This document shows positions 35,184 through 43,801 of a stretch of 64,000 nt of DNA, piece by piece. The notes beneath the pieces were generated by a model. The model was given only the letters and a program-made list of their open reading frames with translations, ran no database searches and was not told the DNA's origin. The translations under genes and the position numbers were made by a program. Numbering within the stretch: position 1 is the stretch's first letter; the number at the start of each line of letters is the position of its first letter. The stretch is taken from contig NZ_JAUQUB010000004.1 of assembly GCF_030580675.1 (NCBI RefSeq), positions 62,001 to 126,000 of the forward strand, given 5' to 3'. Source of the stretch: Antiquaquibacter soli. GTDB lineage: Bacteria > Actinomycetota > Actinomycetes > Actinomycetales > Microbacteriaceae.

Positions 35184-36523
35184 CCGACATCCGTTCTCCG
35201 CTGGTCCGTGCCGGAGTTCTCGAGCCCGGCGGCCGCTGGCGCAACTGGGGCCGCTCCGAGTCCTCCCGCCCCCGTGTCGTCGCGCGCGCGCACGACGTGG
35301 AGGAGGTCGCGGAGACGATCGCGTTCGCCCGTGACGAGGGGCTCACGGTCAAGCCGATCGGTGCGGGCCACAGCTTCACCGCGATCGGCGCGACCGACGG
35401 GGTCCAGCTCGACATCTCGGCGATCGACGGCGTGCTGAACGTCGATGGCACCCTCGTCACCCTCGGAGCCGGCACCAACCTCTACCAGTTGCCGTCTCTT
35501 CTCGAGCCGCACGGTCTCGCGCTCACCAACATGGGCGACATCGACCGGCAGACGATCGCCGGGGCGACCTCGACGGGCACCCACGGCACGGGGGCGGCCT
35601 TCGGCGGACTGGCTACGCAGCTGCGCGGAGTGACCCTGGTCACGGCTAGCGGGGAGATCCTCACGGTGAGCGCGGAGCAGAACCCGGAGCTCCTCCCGGC
35701 GGCCGTGCTCGGTCTCGGCGCGCTCGGCGTGCTCGTCGATGTGACGGTGGAGTGCGTGCCCGCGTTCGTGCTGAGCGCCGTGGAGAAGCCGGAGCCCATC
35801 GGCACCGTTCTCGCGGAGTGGAGCGAGAGGATCGCCGAGAGCGACCACTTCGAGTTCTACGTCTGGCCGCACACCGACACGGTCCTCACGAAGACGAACA
35901 CGAGACTGCCGATCGACGCCGAGCGCAACCCCCTGGGCGGATTCCAGCGCTGGTTCGATGATGACTTCATGGCTAACGGCGTCTACCGCGCGACCCTCAA
36001 CCTCGGCAGGGCCATCCCGCCCGTCATCCCGCCGCTCAACCGCCTCTCGGTCAGGCTCACCGGCGACCGGCGGTTCACGGATGTCTCGACCGAGGTGTTC
36101 ACGACGAGCCGCACGGTGCGCTTCCGGGAGATGGAGTACGCGCTCCCGGTCGAGGTCATTCCCGAGGCGGTGGAGCGAATCCGGCGGCTCATCGACGAGA
36201 AGGGGTGGCGCATCTCCTTCCCGATCGAGGTGCGCGCGTCGGCTCCCGACGACCTGTGGCTCTCGACGGCGAGCGGCCGGGCGACCGGCTACATCGCGGT
36301 GCACCGCTACTTCCGGGAGGACCCGACCGAGTACTTCACGGCCATCGAGGCGATCTTCCGCGAGTACGACGGCCGCCCGCACTGGGGCAAGATGCACACG
36401 CGCGCCGCCGAGGACCTCGCGCCGACGTATCCCCGCTTCGGCGACTTCGTGGCGCTGCGCGACCGGCTCGATCCGGACCGCGTCTTCGCCAACCCCTACC
36501 TCGACCGCGTGCTCGGCGCATGA
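35180..36523 (+). CDS. FAD-dependent aldonolactone oxidase (D-arabinono-1,4-lactone / L-gulonolactone oxidase family)
   Basis: 447 residues from GTG 35180. N-terminal PCMH/FAD-binding domain with IGAGHSFTAIGATDG and TSTGTHGTGAAFGG, the GTHGTG motif contacting the flavin pyrophosphate. C-terminal ALO domain ending in HWGKMHT and DPDRVFANPYLDRVLG, diagnostic of the family. It would oxidise a sugar acid lactone or sugar alcohol with O2 or another acceptor, giving H2O2. I do not see a covalent-FAD His in the expected place beyond GHSF and leave the linkage open. Overlaps the PLP gene (GTGA) and the GH1 gene (ATGA). Confidence 0.85.
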   Translation: MTDIRSPLVRAGVLEPGGRWRNWGRSESSRPRVVARAHDVEEVAETIAFARDEGLTVKPIGAGHSFTAIGATDGVQLDISAIDGVLNVDGTLVTLGAGTNLYQLPSLLEPHGLALTNMGDIDRQTIAGATSTGTHGTGAAFGGLATQLRGVTLVTASGEILTVSAEQNPELLPAAVLGLGALGVLVDVTVECVPAFVLSAVEKPEPIGTVLAEWSERIAESDHFEFYVWPHTDTVLTKTNTRLPIDAERNPLGGFQRWFDDDFMANGVYRATLNLGRAIPPVIPPLNRLSVRLTGDRRFTDVSTEVFTTSRTVRFREMEYALPVEVIPEAVERIRRLIDEKGWRISFPIEVRASAPDDLWLSTASGRATGYIAVHRYFREDPTEYFTAIEAIFREYDGRPHWGKMHTRAAEDLAPTYPRFGDFVALRDRLDPDRVFANPYLDRVLGA

Positions 36524-37920
36524 GCTGGGCGGCCGAACCGAAGAGGCTCGCCGCCCTGCTGCCCGACGGCTTCGCCCTCGGGGTCGCGACGGCGGCCACT
36601 CAGATCGAGGGCGCGGTGACCGCCGGTGGTCGCGGCCCGTCGACGTGGGACGCCTTCGCGGCGCAGCCGGGCCGCATCGTCGACGGCACCACTCCCGAGG
36701 TCACGACCGACCACTTCCACCGTTATCGCGAGGACGTGCAGCTCATGCGCGACCTCGGCGTCGACGCCTACCGATTCTCGATCGGCTGGCCCCGGGTGCA
36801 GCCCGACGGGGCGGGGCCGGCGAGCGCCGAGGGGCTCGCCTTCTACGACCGGCTCGTCGACGAACTCCTCGAGCAGGGCATCCGGCCCGTCGCGACCCTC
36901 TTCCACTGGGACATGCCCGAGCCGCTTCAGGCCGCAGGCGGCTGGATGACGCGGGACACCGCATCCCGGTTCGCCGACTTCACGGCCCTCGCCGCCGCCG
37001 CGCTCGGCGACCGTGTCGACAAGTGGATCACCCTCAACGAGCCGACGACCGTGACGCTCAACGGGTACGCGCTCGGCATCCACGCGCCCGGTGAGCAGCT
37101 CCTCTTCGGGGCGCTCACGGCGGTGCACCACCAGTTGCTCGGGCACGGCCTCGCCGTGCAGGCGTTGCGCGCAGCATCCGTCGCCGGCGAAATCGGCGTG
37201 ACCAACGTGCACTCTCCCGTGGTGCCCGCGCGGCGCGGCTTCGTCACGAGCCAGTACACGAAGGTCTTCGATCTCGTGCACAACCGCATCTATGCCGACC
37301 CGGTGCTGCTGGGGCGCTATCCGAAGGTGCCGTTCCTCGCGCGCAAGGAGTTCCGCGCCCTCACGGAGACCGATCCGGCGGATCTGGCGATCATCCACCA
37401 GCCGATCGACTTCTACGGACTCAACTACTACATGCCGACGCGGATCGCGGCCGGAGCGCCGACCGATGCTGCAACGCCCGACGGCGACGCGGAGGCGATG
37501 AAGGAGCTGCCCTTCCACCTCGCCGAGTGGCCGGAGTACCCGAAGACCGGCTTCGGCTGGCCGATCGCGCCGCAGTTCCTCGCGGAGTCGTTGCGCGACT
37601 ACGTCGCCCGGTACGGCGACGCTCTGCCGCCGGTCTACATCACCGAGGGCGGGGCGAGCTTCCCCGACCGGGTCGGCCCGGATGGCTCGGTCGACGACTC
37701 CGCTCGGATCGAGTTCCTCGGCGACCACATCGCCGCCGCGCTCTCCGTGGAGGGCGTGGATCTGCGCGGCTACTTCGTCTGGACCCTCATGGACAACTGG
37801 GAGTGGGCGGCGGGATTCACCGAGCGCTTCGGCCTCGTGCACGTCGACTTCGACTCGCTCGAGCGCACCCCGAAGGCGTCGTACCACTGGCTCCGGAAGG
37901 TCATCGCCGCCCGCGGCTGA
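36520..37920 (+). CDS. GH1 family glycosidase (beta-glucosidase type)
   Basis: 466 residues from ATG 36520, normal for GH1. N-terminal GVATAATQIEGAVTAGGRGPSTWD, acid/base Glu174 in TLNEP, the FYGLNYY segment and nucleophile Glu376 in VYITEGGASFPD, then WTLMDNWEWAAGFTERFGLVHVDF. It is cytosolic (no signal peptide), so it would cleave a beta-glycoside imported by the operon's MFS protein. The nucleophile motif reads TEGG where the family consensus is TENG; the Asn to Gly change is uncommon but may be a lineage feature. Last gene of the operon, followed by an 8-bp hairpin. Confidence 0.9.
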   Translation: MSWAAEPKRLAALLPDGFALGVATAATQIEGAVTAGGRGPSTWDAFAAQPGRIVDGTTPEVTTDHFHRYREDVQLMRDLGVDAYRFSIGWPRVQPDGAGPASAEGLAFYDRLVDELLEQGIRPVATLFHWDMPEPLQAAGGWMTRDTASRFADFTALAAAALGDRVDKWITLNEPTTVTLNGYALGIHAPGEQLLFGALTAVHHQLLGHGLAVQALRAASVAGEIGVTNVHSPVVPARRGFVTSQYTKVFDLVHNRIYADPVLLGRYPKVPFLARKEFRALTETDPADLAIIHQPIDFYGLNYYMPTRIAAGAPTDAATPDGDAEAMKELPFHLAEWPEYPKTGFGWPIAPQFLAESLRDYVARYGDALPPVYITEGGASFPDRVGPDGSVDDSARIEFLGDHIAAALSVEGVDLRGYFVWTLMDNWEWAAGFTERFGLVHVDFDSLERTPKASYHWLRKVIAARG

Positions 37921-37938
37921 TGTTCACGCGACACCCAC

Positions 37939-37964
37939 CCGGGTGATGCCGTCCGTTCACCCGG
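37939..37964 (+). terminator. Hairpin after GH1 gene
   Basis: CCGGGTGA (37939-37946) pairs with TCACCCGG (37957-37964) around 10 nt, 18 nt after the stop. No U-tract. Confidence 0.5.
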
Positions 37965-37970
37965 TGGCGG

Positions 37971-37976
37971 GAGCCT
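37971..37976 (+). promoter_or_regulatory. -10 element of leaderless phosphoesterase transcript
   Basis: GAGCCT ends six bases before GTG 37983, just after the operon terminator. Confidence 0.45.
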
Positions 37977-37982
37977 GGCGCC

Positions 37983-40900
37983 GTGATCCGGCTCTCCCGC
38001 GCCCTCGTCGCCACTGCAACCCTGTCCGCGCTGCTCGCGGTGGGCATCCCGGTCACCGCCCACGCGGCGGAGGATCCCGCCGAGGGCGCCCCCCGCATCC
38101 TCATCAACGAGCTCGCGAACGGCGGACCGCGGTCCGACTCCGACTCGTTCTTCGAGCTGCGCAACTGGGGCGATGAGCCGGTCGACCTGACGGGCTGGCA
38201 GGTGTTCCGCTGCAGCGCGCAAGGGCTGCGGAGCAATGTCGGTCGGACGGAGGGCGACCTCGCGGGCATCGTGCTGCAGCCGGGTGAGATCGTCACCGTC
38301 AGCCGGGTCGGGATGCCCGGCCGCCTGCACATCACGGAGGCTTTCGCCCTCACCGGCTTCGGTCTCTACCTCGAGGACCCCGACGACCGACTCGCGGACG
38401 CCGTCGGCGTGTACCCGAACGAGCCGTGGATGACCGAGTCGGAGTGCACCGTCGGGCGCAACCTGCCGAACCGGCTCGACTTCGCGGCGGGGGAGAGCTG
38501 GCAGCGCGTCTCCGCCACGGGCGACCTCGAGCGCGACTTCGTCGTCGCGCCGGCCACGATCGATGCCCCCAATCGCACGGCTCCGTCCGCCTCCGCCGAG
38601 TCGCCCGTCGTGATCTCCGAGGTCGCGCCCTTCGGCCCGGCGGGAGCCGAGGACGAGTTCGTCGAGCTGGAGAACACCGGCACCGAGGCCGTCGACGTGG
38701 GCGGCTGGCAGCTCTACCGGTGCACGGCGTCGGGCCGAGCCAACCCCGGCTCGCTCGAACTCGTCGTTCCCGACGGCACACTGCTCGCTGCGGGCGAGCG
38801 CTGGGTTATCGGTGGCGACAGATTCGCGGGGGAGCGGGATGCCGCGCTCGGCCACTCCCTCGCCAACGTCGAGTTCGGCGTGCTCCTCCGCACCGGCTCG
38901 GGCGCTCTCGTCGACCGGGTCGCGGTCTCCGCCCACGACGACTCGGCGTGCCAGGACGGCGACGGCAAGCTCCGGGCGATCCTCGACGGCGTCGCGGGGG
39001 AGTCGTACCAGCGCACCGCCGACGGCGAGTACCTCGTCGCCCCGCGCACCCCGGGCACCTCCAACGCCGTCGTCGCCGAGAGCGTGCTGGACGCGCATCC
39101 CACCGTCGCGACGGGGGTCGCGATCAGCGAGCTCGCCACCGATCCCTCGACCGAGGGGATGCCCGCGGGCAGCGTCCAGCGCAATTTCATCGAGCTCGGC
39201 AACTACGGCACGACCCCGGTGGATCTGAGCAACTGGACGGTCCGCCGGTGCCAAGCCGATGGAACGCGGGCCGCCGAGCTGCAGTTCACGGTCCCCGAGG
39301 GCACGCGGGTCGAGCCGGGCGGTGTCTTCCTCGCCGCGCGATCGGGTACCGACGCGGCCTCGATCGCGGACGTCACCTACGACGAGTCTCTGAACTTCCT
39401 CGGCACCGGACTCTGGATCGAGGATGCTGACGGCAACCGCGTCGACCGGGTCGGGGTCTACGCCACCAACGAGATGGACTCCAGCAACGTCGTGGGCAGC
39501 CCGTGCACGAACGGCGCGGCGCTCACGGTGTACCTCCCCGATCGGATGCTCGGCGAGACGTTCCACCGTGCCCAGTTCACCGGCTCGGACGCCGATGACT
39601 ACGTGGCTGCACCGGCGACTCCGGGAGTGATCGACGACCTCGACTGGACCGACCCCACCGCTCGCGTCGCGACCGTCGAGACCGCCGCGCTCGCGGTGCC
39701 GGTGCGGGAGCGCGCCGTCGCCGGGGATGAGCCGACGGCCGCGGCGACCGTGGTGGAGGCGTGGGGCGGGGTGTCCGCGGCGCCGCTCACGCACCGGTCG
39801 GCTCCGGGGGAGGAGGAGCTCGACCCGGGGCATCCCGCCCCTGTGTCCGACGAGGGTTGGGGTCTGCCCTACGTGCGCCTCGTGCTCGACGCGAGTGCCC
39901 TGTCGAGCGGGGACCTCGTCGGCTGGAGCGGGTCGACTGTCGACCGAGGCGAGCTCCAATTGAGCGTGTGGTCGCCCGGCGGGTGGCGGCTCATCGACTC
40001 AGGCCCCTCGGGGCTCCTCTCCGGGGCGCTCGCCGACGGCGACATCGTCAACGGCCGCGTCGAGCTGCTCGTGCAGGACGGGCCGCGCTCGACCCCGACC
40101 GTGACCACCGAGCGCGACGGGATGCTCGAGGACCCGACCGACTACGACTTCGCGATCACCCACATCACCGATACCCAGTACCTCACGGAGAGCTACCCGG
40201 AGGTGTACGCGCAGCTCGCGAGCTGGGTCGCCGACAACGCCGAGTCGCGCGAGATCGCGTTCGCGGTGCACACGGGCGACCTCATCCAGAACTGGGTGGA
40301 CCCCGATCAGAACGAGACGCGCGCCCGGGCCGAGTTCGAGCGGGCATCGGCCATCCAGTCCATCCTCGAGGACGCCGGCGTGGCGTCGAGCGTGCTGCCG
40401 GGCAATCACGACAACAAGCGCGGGGTGACCAACGACCTCTTCAACGAGTACTTCCCGCCGAGCCGCTACGAGAGCAACGACTGGTACGGAGGCTCGATCG
40501 CGCCGGGCGACAACAGTGCGAGCTGCTCGACGTTCGACGAGGCGGGCGCGCGGTTCCTCGTGCTGAGCCTGCCGTACGCCTACGGCGAGCGCGAGATCGC
40601 GTGGGCAGAGCAGGTCGTCGCCGCGCACCCCGATCACAACGTGATCGTCGCCACCCACGAGCACGTGCAGCCGAAGACGCTCGAGGTCGGGGCGCTGCGG
40701 TCGACCGGATCCCGCTGGGTGTCGCGGGGCGGCGAGCTCTGGGAGCGCGTGATCGCCCCGAACCGCAACGTCGTGATGGTGCTCTCCGGCCACTTCCACG
40801 GGCTCGGCCAGATCGTCACCGAGAACGCGGGAGGCATTCCCGGCCACACCGTCGTCGAGGTGCTCGCCGACTACCAGGAGTTCCGCACCCATACGGGCGA

Positions 40901-41186
40901 GCGTGCGACGGGGTTCTTCAGGATGCTCCAGTTCGACCTCGACGGCGGAGCGGTCGCCGTCGACACTCGATCGGTCCGGCTCGCGGAGCCCTACAGCGCC
41001 GACTTCGACTACCACCAGTTCCTGCCGGACAACGGGCAGCCCTCGATCATCTCCAACTCGCGGCCGTGGAACATCGTCGGGGCGGGGCTCCAGGGGCGCT
41101 ACTCGGCCGAGGACGACGAGTTCACGGCGTGGCTGGCGTTCCAGCATCCGAAGCTCGTGGCGACGGATGCTGTGCTCGCCGGCTGA
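37983..41186 (+). CDS. Secreted metallophosphoesterase with three lamin-tail domains
   Basis: 1067 residues, GTG start, signal peptide about 1-28 (ending AHA-AED). Three lamin-tail (LTD) Ig-like domains follow, each opening with a similar strand: ILINELANGG (39), VVISEVAPFG (209), VAISELATDP (378), and each sharing FFELRNWG/FVELENTG/FIELGNYG plus GWQ/NWT R-C patterns with paired cysteines. After a linker comes a calcineurin-like domain: HITDTQY (about 725), HTGDLIQNW (765), GNHDN (806), THEHVQ (893), GHFHG (936), covering the five metal-ligand blocks. No C-terminal anchor is seen. It probably releases phosphate from an extracellular phosphodiester such as nucleic acid or teichoic acid; substrate unknown. 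Confidence 0.85.
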   Translation: MIRLSRALVATATLSALLAVGIPVTAHAAEDPAEGAPRILINELANGGPRSDSDSFFELRNWGDEPVDLTGWQVFRCSAQGLRSNVGRTEGDLAGIVLQPGEIVTVSRVGMPGRLHITEAFALTGFGLYLEDPDDRLADAVGVYPNEPWMTESECTVGRNLPNRLDFAAGESWQRVSATGDLERDFVVAPATIDAPNRTAPSASAESPVVISEVAPFGPAGAEDEFVELENTGTEAVDVGGWQLYRCTASGRANPGSLELVVPDGTLLAAGERWVIGGDRFAGERDAALGHSLANVEFGVLLRTGSGALVDRVAVSAHDDSACQDGDGKLRAILDGVAGESYQRTADGEYLVAPRTPGTSNAVVAESVLDAHPTVATGVAISELATDPSTEGMPAGSVQRNFIELGNYGTTPVDLSNWTVRRCQADGTRAAELQFTVPEGTRVEPGGVFLAARSGTDAASIADVTYDESLNFLGTGLWIEDADGNRVDRVGVYATNEMDSSNVVGSPCTNGAALTVYLPDRMLGETFHRAQFTGSDADDYVAAPATPGVIDDLDWTDPTARVATVETAALAVPVRERAVAGDEPTAAATVVEAWGGVSAAPLTHRSAPGEEELDPGHPAPVSDEGWGLPYVRLVLDASALSSGDLVGWSGSTVDRGELQLSVWSPGGWRLIDSGPSGLLSGALADGDIVNGRVELLVQDGPRSTPTVTTERDGMLEDPTDYDFAITHITDTQYLTESYPEVYAQLASWVADNAESREIAFAVHTGDLIQNWVDPDQNETRARAEFERASAIQSILEDAGVASSVLPGNHDNKRGVTNDLFNEYFPPSRYESNDWYGGSIAPGDNSASCSTFDEAGARFLVLSLPYAYGEREIAWAEQVVAAHPDHNVIVATHEHVQPKTLEVGALRSTGSRWVSRGGELWERVIAPNRNVVMVLSGHFHGLGQIVTENAGGIPGHTVVEVLADYQEFRTHTGERATGFFRMLQFDLDGGAVAVDTRSVRLAEPYSADFDYHQFLPDNGQPSIISNSRPWNIVGAGLQGRYSAEDDEFTAWLAFQHPKLVATDAVLAG

Positions 41187-41200
41187 CGTCGTGGGTGCGG

Positions 41201-42373
41201 CTAGACCGCGGTAGCGGCGTCGAAGGCGGCCGACCGGGCGAGCTGGGCGGCGAGGGATGCCGCCCCGTCGAGCACGGCGTCCTCGCCCGCGGTCGCGGTC
41301 AGCACGGCGACTCCCGCGTGGGGGAAGGCGTCGGCGAGCCGATCCGCGACGGGCCCCGTCAGGAGGTCCCCGTTGCCGCCGATCGCACCGCCCAGGATGA
41401 CCGCTTCCGGATCGAGTACGAGGCCGAGGGTCGCGATCACGCGCGCGAGCCGCGCGGCCGTCCGATCCACGACGCGGAGTGCCGCGGCATCCCCGGTCCT
41501 CGCCCGCTCGAACACGTCGCGCGCCGAGAGAGTCGAGGGCAGGCCCTCCTCGGCGGCGTCCGCGGCGACGCTCGCGCTGCCCAGTGTGCCGTCGACGACG
41601 TCGTCGCGGCCCGGGAGGTAGTTCACCTCGCCCGCCGCTCCTCGAGTACCGCGGTGGACCCGGCCGCCGATCACGATGCCGGCTCCGACGCTCGCCCCGA
41701 CGCTCAGGAGCACGAAGTCGGAGAGCTCCCGCGCCGCGCCGACGCGCTGCTCGGCGATCGCCGCGAGGTTGGTGTCGTTCTCCAGGGTCACGGCGAACGG
41801 GAGCGCGGCGGCGAGCGCCTCGGGCAGTCCCCGGCCCTCGTCGGCGAGGCCGTCGGCGAGCAGCAGGGCGCCCGACGCGGTGACGGTCGCGGCGACTCCG
41901 ACCACCGCGCCGGCCAGGTCGGCGAGGGCGAGTCCCGCCGTCGCGCAGCACCGCTCGATCACCGCCGCGACCTCGGCCGCGGTCGCCGCCGCCGAGGAGT
42001 GCTCGGCGGGAGCATCCGCCCGTGCGAGCACCTCTCCCGTCGTCCCCACGAGCACCGCCCTCACACGGTGGTGCCCGACGTCCACGGCTGCGGCCACCCG
42101 GTATCGCTCGTCGAGGGCGTAGAGCGTCGCGACGGGACCTCGACGGTCGGAGTCGTGCCCCGCGACGACGACGATGCCGCGGCGCTCGAGCTCCGCGAGG
42201 GTCTGGGCGACCGCCGTCTTCGACAGCCCGGACGCCCGCCGGATCTCCGGGCGAGCGACGGGGGCCAGCCGCGCGACGATGTCGAGAACGGCGCGGGCGT
42301 TGATCGACCAGAGCAGGCTCGGCGATCCCGCGGGCGGAACCCCGTGGGCCGGTGAGGCGGGCTCCAGGGTCAT
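41201..42373 (-). CDS. ROK-family transcriptional repressor
   Basis: 390 residues from ATG 42373. An N-terminal winged HTH (RPEIRRASGLSKTAVAQTLAELERRG) joined to a ROK/hexokinase-fold sensor with VDVGHHRVRAVLVG, the ROK signature region (VTLENDTNLAAIAEQRVGAA) and GASVGAGIVIGGRV. The usual ROK zinc motif (CxCGxxGCxE) is absent after GEVNYLPG, so this sensor is likely non-metal and probably without kinase activity. It is coupled to the MFS gene by an ATGA overlap and divergent from a catabolic operon, the classical place of a XylR/NagC-like repressor. Direct repeats at 43744-43775 are its candidate site. Confidence 0.85.
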   Translation of the reverse strand: MTLEPASPAHGVPPAGSPSLLWSINARAVLDIVARLAPVARPEIRRASGLSKTAVAQTLAELERRGIVVVAGHDSDRRGPVATLYALDERYRVAAAVDVGHHRVRAVLVGTTGEVLARADAPAEHSSAAATAAEVAAVIERCCATAGLALADLAGAVVGVAATVTASGALLLADGLADEGRGLPEALAAALPFAVTLENDTNLAAIAEQRVGAARELSDFVLLSVGASVGAGIVIGGRVHRGTRGAAGEVNYLPGRDDVVDGTLGSASVAADAAEEGLPSTLSARDVFERARTGDAAALRVVDRTAARLARVIATLGLVLDPEAVILGGAIGGNGDLLTGPVADRLADAFPHAGVAVLTATAGEDAVLDGAASLAAQLARSAAFDAATAV

Positions 42374-43707
42374 GGCACGAGCGGCTGGACGGGCAGCTCG
42401 GCGTCGGGCTCGTCCTCGCGGTCGGCGCCCGGCACCGTGACATCCCGCTGCTTCAGGAAGAGCGCGATGACGAAGGAGATCACGAGGAACCCGAGCGGCA
42501 CGGCGGAGGTGAGGAAGATGAACGTCCCGGCGGGGTCGGGCCCCGCCTGCTCGCCGCTCACGTAGCCGAAGAGACCGCCCACGATCGCGAAGGCGAGGGC
42601 GGTGAGCAGCGCCGACGTCCTTGCCATGAAATTGGCGACGGCGGTGTAGATCCCCTCGCGACGGCGGCCGGTCTTGGCGGCATCCACATCGATGATCTGC
42701 GACTGCACGAGCTGCGGGATCACGAAGTGACCGGCGATGCCGATCGAGAGGATGGCGCCGGCGACGAGCCCCGAGATGAAGTCGCGAGCGAAGAACAACG
42801 GCAGCACGGTGAGGGCGAAGACGGCGATCGACACCTTGTAGCTGCGCAGGATGCCCACCCGTCGCACGACGAAGTACCAGGCGACCGCCATCGGGATGAC
42901 GAGCGCGAAGGTGGTCAGCAGCGTGATGGACACCAGGCCGCCCTCGATGAGGAGCACGTACTTCGCGTAGAAGGCGATCGTCGAGGAGATGAGTCCGACG
43001 ACGGCGGCGGCGAACGTGTACGACACGTTGTAGATCCAGAACGGGCCGTTCTTGAGGGTGATCGCGAACGCCTCCCGCAAGGGCAGCGGCTCCTCGACGG
43101 AGGCCTGCGGGTTCTCCCGGGTGAACGCGATGGAGATCACCATGAGCACGACGAAGGCGATCGCGTAGGCGATCGCCATCCCGGAGAAGCCGACCGAGTC
43201 GTACAGCAGCGGCGTCACGGCGGTGCCGACGAGGAGCGCGACGATGTAGAACGCCTGCTGGATGACGGAGACGCGCGTGCGCCGGTTGGCGTCGGTGAAG
43301 ATCTCGGGGAAGAGCGAGAGGTAGTTGACCGAGATGATCGCCATCGCCGTCTCGAAGAGCAGCATGAAGGCGAGGAACCAGAAGAACAGCCCCAGGCCCT
43401 CGACCGCGTCCGGCACGCTGTAGAGCAGGACGAAGAAGAGGGCGTAGAGGGGGATGCCCGTCACGATCCACGGCGTACGGCGACCCCATCGCGTGCGCGT
43501 CTTGTCGCTGAGGAACCCGCTCACCGGCTGGACGGCCGCATCCCACACGACGTAGATGGAGCGGGCGATCGCGTACAGGCCGACCGCGAGCCCGAGGGTG
43601 TCGATGTAGTAGAAGCTGTAGAAGAGCGAGAACGCGGTGCTCGGCAGCATGATGGCGAGGTTGCCCAGGCCGTAGGTGAGCGGGGAGTTGATCGCCTTCG
43701 TCGCCAT
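42370..43707 (-). CDS. MFS (GPH-like) sugar transporter
   Basis: 445 residues, about twelve membrane segments. It has the GPH-family hallmark in loop 2-3, SDKTRTRWGRRTPWI, preceded by a conserved aspartate in WDAAVQPVSGFLSD, and the mid-protein loop with RRRVGILRSYK-like basic residues. GPH transporters move glycosides with Na+ or H+. The start at 43707 has a Shine-Dalgarno GAAAGG. Divergent from the operon at 43802-50148 with a 94-bp shared promoter region, so it most likely imports that operon's substrate. Confidence 0.85.
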   Translation of the reverse strand: MATKAINSPLTYGLGNLAIMLPSTAFSLFYSFYYIDTLGLAVGLYAIARSIYVVWDAAVQPVSGFLSDKTRTRWGRRTPWIVTGIPLYALFFVLLYSVPDAVEGLGLFFWFLAFMLLFETAMAIISVNYLSLFPEIFTDANRRTRVSVIQQAFYIVALLVGTAVTPLLYDSVGFSGMAIAYAIAFVVLMVISIAFTRENPQASVEEPLPLREAFAITLKNGPFWIYNVSYTFAAAVVGLISSTIAFYAKYVLLIEGGLVSITLLTTFALVIPMAVAWYFVVRRVGILRSYKVSIAVFALTVLPLFFARDFISGLVAGAILSIGIAGHFVIPQLVQSQIIDVDAAKTGRRREGIYTAVANFMARTSALLTALAFAIVGGLFGYVSGEQAGPDPAGTFIFLTSAVPLGFLVISFVIALFLKQRDVTVPGADREDEPDAELPVQPLVP

Positions 43708-43739
43708 GGCGCGCCTTTCGTCGGGTGGGCCGCTAGCCG

Positions 43740-43775
43740 GTAGGCAACTTTATGACCTACTCTGTGAGCAACTTT
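43740..43775. promoter_or_regulatory. Candidate ROK operator between MFS and catabolic operon
   Basis: GCAACTTT occurs twice in the same orientation, at 43744-43751 and 43768-43775, 24 bp apart start to start. The first copy is flanked by inverted GTAGG (43740-43744) / CCTAC (43756-43760). This is the A/T-richest part of the 94-bp divergent promoter region. Confidence 0.55.
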
Positions 43776-43801
43776 GTAGCACGAGGGAGACGCGCGGAGC
43801 A

